In this document: piece after piece, positions 18,886 to 27,081 of the stretch
Layout of the letters: each line of letters opens with the position of its first letter
Position numbering within the stretch: the stretch's first letter is position 1
Assembly: GCA_035544215.1 (NCBI GenBank)
Contig: DATKHY010000003.1
Span: 1-64,000 of the forward strand
Reading direction: 5' to 3'
Origin: Candidatus Binatia bacterium
Lineage (GTDB): Bacteria > Vulcanimicrobiota > Vulcanimicrobiia > Vulcanimicrobiales > Vulcanimicrobiaceae
DNA length: 64,000 bases
Made by a program: the position numbers and the translations under genes
Notes under the pieces: model-generated
Databases searched by the model: none
What the model was told of the DNA's origin: nothing
Seen by the model: the letters and a program-made list of their open reading frames with translations, nothing else

Positions 18886-19866
18886 ATGCGTTTCTCAGCA
18901 TCATCCTTCAAGCTCGCAAGCATTGTTGGCGCAACGGTGCTCCTCGTTGCGTGCTCAGGCGTCTCGCAGCCATATTCCGTCCCTGCGGGGATTGCCGCCT
19001 CGCCTCCTGTTCGCGTCATCAGCGAACTTGTGTCCGGTGGGCGAGTGCGGGTTACCCCCCACGCTGCTCGCGCATTGCTCTACGCTGCTGTGTTGGACAA
19101 TAACGCGGTCGAAATCTACCGGCAGAAAGGTCAGAATCAACAGCCTATTGGTCAAATCGGCGGCCTCAACCAGCCGTATACGGGTCTCTTTGTTGACGGT
19201 ATGCGGAACCTTTACGTTTGCAACTATGGAAACGGGACTGTCACCGTGTACGGTCCGGGCAAGACCGCGCCGTTTGAGACGCTAACTCGGGCGGGCAACC
19301 CTGGCGCGGTGGTCGTGGGCTCGGACGGAACCGTGTATGTTGCAGACCGCCACAACGGCTACAACGGGTCAATCCTCGTGTATCCACCAAACCAGACAAC
19401 CCCATCCGGCTCACTTTACGCGTTCACAGGTGGTGCGTATCCCATAAGCATGGCGCTTAACTCTCTGAAAACGGTCCTATATATCGGTTTCGATCTCCCG
19501 GCGGGCGGAAATGGCAAAGTCGAAAGGGTACAGCTCCGTTCGAAGAAGGCTACGAATCTCGGGATTACCGTCGGAACAGCCGGCGGCATCGCGATCGACA
19601 GCAAGAAAAATCTCTTGCTGGTTGATGGATTGGTTCCAGCCGTGGATGTGTTCCCTCCGGGGAGCACGAAACCATCGCAGCAGATCACGGGCTTCCAGGG
19701 AGCGGCCGGTATCGCGCTCAATCACGGCAACACTGAACTTTGGGTTGCGGAAGGCCTTAACAACACCATTGCTGGTGTGACGTACCCCGCCGGCGCGATC
19801 GTCGATACAATTACAGTCGGCACTGGAGTATTCGACGTCGCCACAAGTCCCGCGAACCCTCACTGA
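18886..19866 (+). CDS. Beta-propeller lipoprotein (subfamily C)
   Basis: The ATG at 18886 has GGGAG upstream; an in-frame TTG at 18850 is less likely. The 326-residue product has a signal peptide with lipobox LLVAC (Cys23). Blades show the pattern nnxVEIYRQKGQNQQPIGQI, GLFVDGMRNLYVCNYGNGTV, TVYGPGKTAPFETL, VVGSDGTVYVADRHNGYNGS and VDVFPPGSTKPSQQITGF, typical of NHL-like propellers. It matches the decayed genes at 7662 and 14670 and, less closely, 25866. It is the first structural gene of the second cassette, directly after the LuxR-type regulator. Confidence 0.86.
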   Translation: MRFSASSFKLASIVGATVLLVACSGVSQPYSVPAGIAASPPVRVISELVSGGRVRVTPHAARALLYAAVLDNNAVEIYRQKGQNQQPIGQIGGLNQPYTGLFVDGMRNLYVCNYGNGTVTVYGPGKTAPFETLTRAGNPGAVVVGSDGTVYVADRHNGYNGSILVYPPNQTTPSGSLYAFTGGAYPISMALNSLKTVLYIGFDLPAGGNGKVERVQLRSKKATNLGITVGTAGGIAIDSKKNLLLVDGLVPAVDVFPPGSTKPSQQITGFQGAAGIALNHGNTELWVAEGLNNTIAGVTYPAGAIVDTITVGTGVFDVATSPANPH

Positions 19867-19974
19867 CGTGGCCTCGCCTTACTCGGTCGTTGCCTCTTTC
19901 CGAAGGTAACGCTCGGAACAGATTGCTCTTCGTAGTCGAAGCCTGAACGCCAAACGAAAGGTAACGATTTTCTG

Positions 19975-21078
19975 ATGCGTATCTCCAGGTTCGGCCCTTT
20001 CACCTTAGGCGTATTAGCAGTCGCGGGGGCATTCACGGGTTGCGTCGCTGGTGGGTCACAGTCAGCAGTGCTCGGCCACAATGGATTGATTCCTGCACAG
20101 TCGGCGGACGCCGGCATCGCTGCCCTGCGTCCAGGCATTTTTAAGGAGGCGCTGACCGGCGCGCAACGGCCAGATCACCTCAGGTCATGGATTTCTCCGG
20201 ACATCGAAAGCGTGCACAAACTCCTCTTCGTTTCCGATGCGCTTGGCGTTGTGTGGATTTACAAAATGCCTAGTCTCGAGCTTAAAGGAATCCTAACAGG
20301 TTTCCAAGCGATAAATGGTGTGTGCTCCGACCATAAGGGCAACGTTTGGGTCGCCATGTCGGGGTTCGAGCAAATGTGGAAGCTTGCACATGATGGCACG
20401 ATAGTAAGTATTTTGCAAGACACGATCGGAACTCCGATTGGGTGCGCAGTGGACCCGACGACTGGAAATCTCGCCGTGTCGAATGTCGGCAACAATCAGC
20501 CACCGCCCATAGGAGGAAGCATACTCGTGTACCGACGTGCCTCGGGCGTCCCAACGGAGTATTATTGTTTGTCGTGCCTTATTGCGTACGGTTTCGTCGG
20601 CTACGACACCCACGGTAACCTCTTTGTCGATGGCAAAAATGCGTCGAACGTCTTCGCGCTTGCCGAACTTCCAGCTGGAAGCAGTGCGACAGATCAACTA
20701 AAAGCTCTCAATATCGAAGGCGCCACTCTTTACAGCACCGGCATGGTTGAATGGGATGCCGCGGGCCACTACCTAGTAATCGGAGATCAGACCTGCGACA
20801 ACAGGCTACCCAGCTGCGTATACCGAGCGAAAATCGTCGGTTCGACGGCTACGATTATCGGTAGAACGACGCTCTTGGACTCGGCAGGCAATCCGATTTG
20901 TGACATGATTCAAGGTACCCTAGACGGCCACTCTATTGCTGGATCATCTGTCGATAATGGTATTTGTGGCCACCCTAGCGGCACGGACCTTTGGGCGTTC
21001 CCGGCCGGCGGACGGGCGACGCACTATAACGACATCTACGACTATGAGCCGATTGGCGCCGCCATCAGTCAAAAGTAG
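19975..21078 (+). CDS. Beta-propeller lipoprotein (subfamily A)
   Basis: The 367-residue product has lipobox FTGC (Cys23). The blades match those of the protein at 4703: LLFVSDALGVVWIYKMPS, GVCSDHKGNVWVA, GCAVDPTTGNLAVSNVG, YDTHGNLFVDGKN, AELPAGSS, WDAAGHYLVIGD and IVGSTATIIGRT. It also carries several Cys (for example YYCLSCLIAYG) likely to form disulfides outside the cell. It starts 108 bp after the previous lipoprotein and ends 69 bp before the S53 gene, so the three may be one operon under the upstream LuxR-type regulator. Confidence 0.86.
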   Translation: MRISRFGPFTLGVLAVAGAFTGCVAGGSQSAVLGHNGLIPAQSADAGIAALRPGIFKEALTGAQRPDHLRSWISPDIESVHKLLFVSDALGVVWIYKMPSLELKGILTGFQAINGVCSDHKGNVWVAMSGFEQMWKLAHDGTIVSILQDTIGTPIGCAVDPTTGNLAVSNVGNNQPPPIGGSILVYRRASGVPTEYYCLSCLIAYGFVGYDTHGNLFVDGKNASNVFALAELPAGSSATDQLKALNIEGATLYSTGMVEWDAAGHYLVIGDQTCDNRLPSCVYRAKIVGSTATIIGRTTLLDSAGNPICDMIQGTLDGHSIAGSSVDNGICGHPSGTDLWAFPAGGRATHYNDIYDYEPIGAAISQK

Positions 21079-21147
21079 TCTCATCCTCCGAACATCTGCA
21101 TCAACAGGCTTTTCCGCATTGATGGACGACGGTAACATGGAGCATTT

Positions 21148-22347
21148 GTGAACAACCTCGCGAAAGTTACGGCCCCTCTCGCTGCGGCGCTATTCGTTTC
21201 AGCATGTAGCGTCGCTGGCACTTCCAACATGCCGAGAACAAGCTATCGATCAACGGCGCAGCTGCGCTCCGCCCCAGAATGGCAGGCAAGACACCTCGCG
21301 AAGCGGGCTTGCGCAGAGACACATGATGGCACGGCGCAATGCGAGGTCCTTATTCAGACTAGCGCCATCGGCCCCGATTGGATGGGTTGGGGGCCGTCAG
21401 ATCTTCAAACGGCTTATGACCTACCGTCGTCGGGCCGAGGTTTTGGGCAAATCGTGGCTATCGTCGATGCCTACGACAACCCCGTCGTTGCCTCGGACCT
21501 CGCTACATACCGTTCGAACTTCGGCCTGCCAGCGGCGAAGCTCTATAAATACAATCAAAAGGGACAGCGGAAGCACTATCCCAATGTCGACGTTGGTTGG
21601 GGCGTTGAAATCGATCTCGACGTCGACATGGTTTCGGCGAGCTGTCCAAAGTGCACCATCTATCTCGTCGAGGCAAATAGCAGCACCACTACTGACCTCG
21701 AGGCGGCCGAAGTCGAAGCAGTAACTCTCGGCGCACATATCGTCAGCAACAGCTGGATATGCTACCTCTCGCTCAACTGCCTTAAGCGATCCAAGTTCGA
21801 TACCCCGGGCGTGGTCTATCTTGCCGCCGCCGGCGACAATGGATTTAACCAGGAGGGCTTGCCTATGGCGCTCCCAAACGTTATCTCAGTCGGCGGAACG
21901 GTGCTCTCGCGATTCGGCAAGAAATACAGCGAGAGAGTCTGGAGCGGGACAGGTTCAGGTTGTGCATCTGCCATCGCCAAGCCATTGTGGCAGCACGATC
22001 CTGGATGCTCAAATAGAACCAACAACGATGTCGCAGCCGTAGCCTGGGACCTAGCAGTGTACGACACCTTTGGGTATCGAGGCTGGATCACTGTCGGCGG
22101 CACGAGTGCCGCTTCGCCACTGCTGGCTGGTGTATACGGACTTGCCGGTAACGCCAGAACTCAAACCACCGCTAAGAGGTTTTGGACTATGCGCGGAACC
22201 AAACGCGCACACGACCTCCACACAATCAGCTTCGGCAACAACGGCTTATGCGGTGGCAACTACCTCTGCACCGCAGGAACCGGTCAATTCGGGACATTCT
22301 CCGGCCCTACAGGGTGGGGTACCCCCAACGGCCTCGGCGCCTTTTAA
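21148..22347 (+). CDS. S53 (sedolisin-like) peptidase lipoprotein, paralogue of 6363
   Basis: This encodes 399 residues, GTG start. Lipobox VSAC (Cys20). The catalytic set is conserved: Glu154 and Asp158 in WGVEIDLDVD, oxyanion Asp230 in AAAGDNG, Ser320 in VGGTSAASP. Long stretches are shared with the protein at 6363 (for example GQIVAIVDA, CTIYLVEANS, EAVTLGAHI and SNSWICY). As there, the usual large propeptide is missing. The ending GPTGWGTPNGLGAF matches the family. It is the third gene of the second cassette. A degraded putative protease gene follows about 100 bp later. It is probably an anchored extracellular endopeptidase active at acidic pH, by analogy to sedolisins. Confidence 0.87.
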   Translation: MNNLAKVTAPLAAALFVSACSVAGTSNMPRTSYRSTAQLRSAPEWQARHLAKRACAETHDGTAQCEVLIQTSAIGPDWMGWGPSDLQTAYDLPSSGRGFGQIVAIVDAYDNPVVASDLATYRSNFGLPAAKLYKYNQKGQRKHYPNVDVGWGVEIDLDVDMVSASCPKCTIYLVEANSSTTTDLEAAEVEAVTLGAHIVSNSWICYLSLNCLKRSKFDTPGVVYLAAAGDNGFNQEGLPMALPNVISVGGTVLSRFGKKYSERVWSGTGSGCASAIAKPLWQHDPGCSNRTNNDVAAVAWDLAVYDTFGYRGWITVGGTSAASPLLAGVYGLAGNARTQTTAKRFWTMRGTKRAHDLHTISFGNNGLCGGNYLCTAGTGQFGTFSGPTGWGTPNGLGAF

Positions 22348-22453
22348 GAACGTAGTGGACAGTTGAAAGGAACTGAAAAGTGATTCCGCTCTCACTACGT
22401 TTACCAAAAGTGGTCTTGCTACCTAAATCATCACAAAAAAGTTAATAGTACGA

Positions 22454-23264
22454 TGCATTGGCTTTTTGCAGATCGTTGGCAGTGTGGCGTTCGTTTCGAC
22501 GCTCGCGGTAGCGGGATGTTCGTCGAATTACAACGCAACACCGAGTCCAGGTACACTAATAAACGCGCGGGAGCAGGCACTAGTCAACCAAGGGTGGGTT
22601 TACAAGAACGGCGTAACATAACATATGCCCCATTACATCGGCACGCGTTACATGACCTATCCCCAAGCTCAGCCAGACATTCAGATGGTGTACCGCCGCG
22701 GCCCGGTACTTGTCGCGCCGAAAATGTACCTCATCATCTGAGGGTACAAGTTGGCCGGCGACCCAAGCAAAGTCAAAATGCTGCTCGACTGTACATCCGA
22801 CACATGCACAGATCGCCGCCGAAGCAATCAAAAGCGTCGCGCATATGGGATACGATCCTAACGGTTCGTACGTAATCGCGACACCCCACTTGCAGAATTC
22901 GTCAGGCTTTGGGACGTCGTGGTGCGCGTATCACAGCTCGACGATTTCTGAAAGAAAAGTCATTTCGTACACTGGCCTACCATACATTCCGGATGCTGGA
23001 GCGAGCTGCGGGGCGAATTTTACCAGCCCGCCCCCCGACGAGATAAGCGCCGACGAAGGCGTAACCATCGTCGAAGGGCACGAGACCGGCGAGTCCGTGA
23101 CCGATCCGAATCCGCCCATCGGTTGGTACAACAAGTTCTACGGGGAGATCGGTGACGTGTGCGCGTGGCAGAACGTTCTCAACGACCCGTTTGGCGCGAA
23201 GAGCTATACTTCTCAGCCGATGTTTAGCAACGCGTCCGGGTCCTGCGTACGCTCCTACCCATAA
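22454..23264 (+). pseudogene. Broken lipoprotein gene for a putative HExxE metallopeptidase-like protein
   Basis: One frame from 22454 encodes a lipoprotein signal (FVSTLAVAGCSS) and INAREQALVNQGWVYKNG, then hits TAA at 22619-22621. It continues as YRRGPVLVAPKMYLII and hits TGA at 22732-22734, where GYKLAGDPSKVKMLLD follows. A frameshift near 22790 leads into the long tail: HAQIAAEAIKSVAHMGYDP, EGHETGESVTDPNPPIGWYN and GEIGDVCAWQN. The tail matches a secreted family with a HE(L/T)xE motif and a GEIGDxCAW signature. No ATG fits the first frame. Two stops and at least one frameshift indicate a dead gene. Confidence 0.7.
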
Positions 23265-23355
23265 CGAACGACGCTAATCTCCCAACCCAAACAACTCCGT
23301 AACTGGGACGGGCGCTGCTCAACGTGTTCAGTGTGGGCCTCATTTCTTGAGAAAC

Positions 23356-23490
23356 ATGACGCGTGAATTCAGGGAAGGCTTTAATCTCGTTGATCTGGAT
23401 CGGATCGTGCGCCTCTACGGCGACACCTCTGTTGATGAAAAGCTTAAGGCAGCCGATCCAGACGAGGCGCGGCGAGGCTGTCTTTTGTAG
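23356..23490 (+). CDS. Possible very small protein
   Basis: A 44-residue frame begins MTREFREGFNLVDLDRIVRL and continues YGDTSVDEKLKAADPDEA with protein-like, charged helical composition. The upstream TTGAGAA is only a modest ribosome site. It could equally be the tail of a lost gene. Confidence 0.3.
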   Translation: MTREFREGFNLVDLDRIVRLYGDTSVDEKLKAADPDEARRGCLL

Positions 23491-23610
23491 CATTTTTCTA
23501 CCGGAGTGCTTAAAAACGGTCGGGAGCGGCCGGGGACCAGTGTGCCCTAAAGGCATTTACAGGATAAGCCTTTAAGTAGCCAGCGGGACTGCCCGGAACC
23601 TCCGAGTAGT

Positions 23611-23635
23611 GAGTCGAGCCCCGCTCGAGCCACCA
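23611..23635 (+). other. tRNA 3'-end-like fragment
   Basis: The sequence ending GCTCGAGCCACCA preceded by GAGTCGAGCCCC resembles the T-loop and acceptor end of a tRNA with an encoded CCA. One T of the usual GTTCGAG is missing and no matching 5' acceptor strand (GGCTCGA) is seen within 90 bases upstream. At best this is a remnant. Confidence 0.25.
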
Positions 23636-23704
23636 AATCCGGCACGCATTCGCATCACACTCACAACGACGCCGGGCGAGTTAAACGAAGAAGAGGGCCA
23701 GAGG

Positions 23705-24202
23705 CTATTTGACGGTCAGTTCAAACGCCGCCGAGTGCTTTAATCCGTAGCAGCAGCCACCCGAGATATCTTTGCCTTGAATCGTGAGTGTGTACGTCGT
23801 CTTCAATGTATTTGGCGTTGCTCCGAGGGTAATGTAGGCTACCGCGGTGCCGTTTGCATCCAGCGGAATGTCATAGCGCGGTTGGTTAATGGTAAAGCCG
23901 TTACTCCCGCTCGGCGGGGGGGAAATACTCCGAATTCCCACATTAATGGTCCCGGCTAAGCCGCAGAGGCTGGACATCTCGACGCTGACTCTTACGCTGT
24001 GACCACTGGTGATCGTCGCACTTGACGGACTGAGCGCGAACGTGAAGTCCGGCTGACACATCGCATTCCCTGTACGGCTTCCGACGGCGTGGTCCTGATC
24101 GTTGGGACTGCCGGGGCTCATTGTACCGGAGCCGCATCCGGCGAGAACGAGAAGAAACACCGCAACGATCGGCGCGAAGGCGGAACTACGGTTAACAGTC
24201 AT
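23705..24202 (-). CDS. Small Ig-like lipoprotein
   Basis: The ATG at 24200-24202 has TTGGAG upstream; the frame is open further but without protein character. The 165-residue product has lipobox VLAGC (Cys23), a Ser/Gly/Pro-rich linker and one immunoglobulin-like beta domain of bacterial surface type: FTFALSPSSATITSGHSVRV, then DIPLDANGTAVAYITLGATP and a final strand AFELTVK. Four Cys in the domain could pair. It stands alone between pseudogenes. Function unknown; adhesion or binding is possible. Confidence 0.72.
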   Translation of the reverse strand: MTVNRSSAFAPIVAVFLLVLAGCGSGTMSPGSPNDQDHAVGSRTGNAMCQPDFTFALSPSSATITSGHSVRVSVEMSSLCGLAGTINVGIRSISPPPSGSNGFTINQPRYDIPLDANGTAVAYITLGATPNTLKTTYTLTIQGKDISGGCCYGLKHSAAFELTVK

Positions 24203-24469
24203 TTCAGAACTCCAATCTACTCGACGAACGTTAGCGCACGCCCGTGAGAAAAGTCTGAAGGCAGATACAACGGTCAAACATTCTAATATCAATAATAATC
24301 AAGCGGGCAACTACCCGGATGTGGACTCCTTTACCGTCAGCAAAACCACGTTTGAATAAACTTGAATTCTCTGAACGTGACTAGAACATCCAGGCCGGTA
24401 TTAAATAGCATGGTTTTCAGAATCCAGGAGACGCGTCACTTAGTTGAGTGAAAGCTTTACGAGGGGATC

Positions 24470-25456
24470 ATGAGGACTATGCGTTTCGGACGCCTCACAT
24501 TGTGCACGGTCGCCGCATTTACCATCGCCGCGGCGGGCGGCAGCAATTGCCTAGCCCGCTCGGAAGCAGGGTCCAGGCGGGTGCGATGGTGCCGCTCGCG
24601 GAACAGCGCGAGCCCAACAGATATTCATGCGCAACAAAACCGTGCATCTACGTTGTGAATCATGAATCAACGCAGGGGAATGGCAGCATTACGATCTATC
24701 GCGAGAAGGCTAACGGGGCGTCGCTCCAATCCATACCATCAGCGGCAAACGCACGGTGTTGAATGCCCCATCGGGCGTAGGCCTAGACGCGACGGCAAAC
24801 GTCTATGCTACAAACTTCACCGTTAACGACGTCACGGTCTATGCCGCACATTCCTATGGCAACATCGCGCCGATGCGTACGATCACTAGTCCGCCTAAAG
24901 GTGGGAAAATGCAGAATCCGAGCGACGTCGCGTTCGATGCTATTGGGAACATCTTCGTTTCGGCGGCTGCTAGTAATAGCATAAGTGTCTATGCTCCGGG
25001 TGCGAGTGGTCACCCGAAACGCGTCCAATACATCAGCGGCGGTAACACCGGTTTAAAGTTTTCAAGCTCTCTAGCGGTGAGTGCCACTGGAGTGATCTAC
25101 GTAGCCAACTACCTTAGCGACAGCAATTAGATGTATGCCGCCGGGTCGAGAGGTAACGTCGAACCGGAACCGACGATCAGCGGCACAAAGACCAACCTGA
25201 GGTCTTGCACCGGGCTCGCCCTAGACAGTAAAGGCGACATTTACGTATCGAACGCCAAGCTGAAGCATTCAAGGCCTAGTGTGACCGTCTACGCAAAGGC
25301 CGCGAATGGAAATGTCGCCGCAATTCGCACGATAAGCGGCTCGGCCACAACGCTCACAGCGCCAAATAGTCTCGCCTTAGGCTCGTTGTCCCGCTCCGCA
25401 CAATCAGCGGATCGGGCACGATGTTGGACGTTCCCGCAGGAGTTACCGTCCATTAA
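24470..25456 (+). pseudogene. Broken NHL-type beta-propeller gene (subfamily B)
   Basis: Protein-like text is spread over frames. A signal (MRTMRFGRLTLCTVAAF) starts at 24470; CIYVVNHESTQGNGSITIYR follows in a second frame. A third frame holds GVGLDATANVYATNFTVNDV, SDVAFDAIGNIFVSAAASNS and GVIYVANYLSDSN, stops at TAG 25128-25130 and resumes in the same frame with MYAAGSRGNVEPEPTISG and GLALDSKGDIYVSNAKL. The last part (PLRTISGSGTMLDVPAGVTV) is in yet another frame, ending at TAA 25454-25456. At least three frameshifts plus one nonsense codon. The intact relative is 32267-33283. Confidence 0.75.
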
Positions 25457-25865
25457 TCTGCCAAACCTGACGTGCATAGTATTCGCAAGGTAAAGGTAGG
25501 ACGCTGAGGGGCGCCCGTGCCTATCGTCCGTGATGGGACAAAGCGGGCGATATGTCGATCGTCGGCAACGCGGCCACGGTGCGGTCGAATGTGGAGACCG
25601 CGGTACGAGCCCACGTATATATATAACGACGGGCGTGGGCAACGTTAACCGCTTCCGCTTGCGCTCTTTTGGCCACGGTTCACGCACTTTTGGCCAAACA
25701 ATTTGATGGCCGCAGGACAGCGACCGGAAGCACAACAATCCGTTGTGCGTAGCAGTTTGGTCGGTATCGAGAGTTCGCCGATGCCGAACAGAGCTGGAAC
25801 CAGCGCAATGTCGCCGCCGGTTGCAGCGAGCGCTTATCTCATTAACATTATGAAACGAGGTCAAT
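25457..25865. other. Intergenic stretch without a supported gene
   Basis: These 409 bases carry no recognisable gene. A 238-codon minus-strand frame crossing it (25289-26005) has low-complexity Arg-rich text and overlaps two propeller genes in antisense. The local composition (ATATATATA near 25617) is AT-richer and may hold the promoter of the next gene. Confidence 0.4.
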
Positions 25866-26879
25866 GTGCGCCTTTCACTGACAGCTAGTTGCAGCATAGC
25901 TACATTCTTACTCCTCGTGGCCTGCGGAGCGAATAACTTAGGGGAACCGGCGGTCTCCGGGTCCCCAGTCTCAGTCTCGGGGCGCGGATTAACGCCCGAA
26001 AACAATGCCGCGCTAGCGCTGACTCATGGGCTTATCTACGTCGATTATACTCAGAACGGTCAGCACACCCCGGCAACCTTTTACAGCGAGCCACATCCGC
26101 TCCACCTGGCCGGAGTGATCCGCCGGAACATATACGGCGCACGTCAACTCGCGGCTGATCCGGCTGGTAACGTTTACGTTACAACTCAGGGCTCCCGTGT
26201 GGTGCCGGTAGTCGAGGTCTATGCACCCGGCGCGATTAAGAAGACAAAGACCCTCCACATTCCTAGCTCGGATTTCAATTTCATATACGGAGTCTGCGTC
26301 GCTCCCGACAGCACCGTCTACGTCGCCACTGCCGAAGGGTTCAGCGAAGTTCACTCAGTGTACGCATACGCAAACGGCAGCACGCACCCTACGTCAACGG
26401 TCTATACATATCCGATGGCCGATGAGCCCGAGGCGTGTGCGGTCGACTCGGCTGGAAATCTATATGTTCTGTACTACGCCGGGTCAGGCTCGCTTATCGA
26501 TGAGTTCGCCCCTGGTTCGCACACGCCTCATACTCTCGGTATTGCGCTCCAATTCGGGTTCGATATCGGGCTTGACCCTAACGGCAATCTGCTCGTCTCG
26601 GGTTATTATCAAAGTCAAGCCGCGGTGTTCGTGTACCCACCGGGCTCAACTAAGCCTTCAAGGTCGTTCCAGTCGCCAGGCACGCCTGCGGTTGAGGGAT
26701 TCGCCTTGAGCTCGTCAGGCACGCAGCTCTACGTAAACACTGTTTTGAAAGGTAGTATGGCATCCGCCGTGCTTGTTTATAACTATTCGTCAGGAAAGCA
26801 GGTCGGGCAATTCTGGGGAGGCAGCAAGCGATTTGGCAATGGCCTTCTCTACATCGCGGTTACACCCCGCGCTCCGTAA
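25866..26879 (+). CDS. Beta-propeller lipoprotein (subfamily C)
   Basis: This encodes 337 residues, GTG start with CGAGG upstream. Lipobox LLVAC (Cys20). Blade motifs: LAADPAGNVYVTTQGSRVVP, VEVYAPGAIKKTKTLHI, VCVAPDSTVYVATAEGFS, CAVDSAGNLYVLYYAGS, LDPNGNLLVSGYYQS, VFVYPPGSTKPSRSFQS and LSSSGTQLYVNTVL. This is an intact six- or seven-bladed propeller predicted outside the cytoplasm. It lies 202 bp upstream of the TPR-type regulator at 27082 in the same direction, a third association of regulator and propeller in this window. Confidence 0.86.
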   Translation: MRLSLTASCSIATFLLLVACGANNLGEPAVSGSPVSVSGRGLTPENNAALALTHGLIYVDYTQNGQHTPATFYSEPHPLHLAGVIRRNIYGARQLAADPAGNVYVTTQGSRVVPVVEVYAPGAIKKTKTLHIPSSDFNFIYGVCVAPDSTVYVATAEGFSEVHSVYAYANGSTHPTSTVYTYPMADEPEACAVDSAGNLYVLYYAGSGSLIDEFAPGSHTPHTLGIALQFGFDIGLDPNGNLLVSGYYQSQAAVFVYPPGSTKPSRSFQSPGTPAVEGFALSSSGTQLYVNTVLKGSMASAVLVYNYSSGKQVGQFWGGSKRFGNGLLYIAVTPRAP

Positions 26880-27081
26880 TGAGGACACTGCGTTAGGGAA
26901 GCTTGGGAGAGCTCGACGGGCAGCGCAGCGAGGTGATGCGACAAAGCTCGGCTGCTCGGCGATACCAGCGCTGCCCCGGATTCCGGCTTAATGGACCCTG
27001 AGCACCGACGCCGCGGCTCAGCAAATCCGTGGCGAGCAGTGTCGCGCAGGATGGTTAGGCGAATGGAGAAAAGCCCTGAAC

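Noticed and set aside
25289-26005. Minus-strand frame of 238 codons
   Set aside because: It crosses a pseudogene and the start of an intact propeller gene in antisense and has no recognisable domain or ribosome site.
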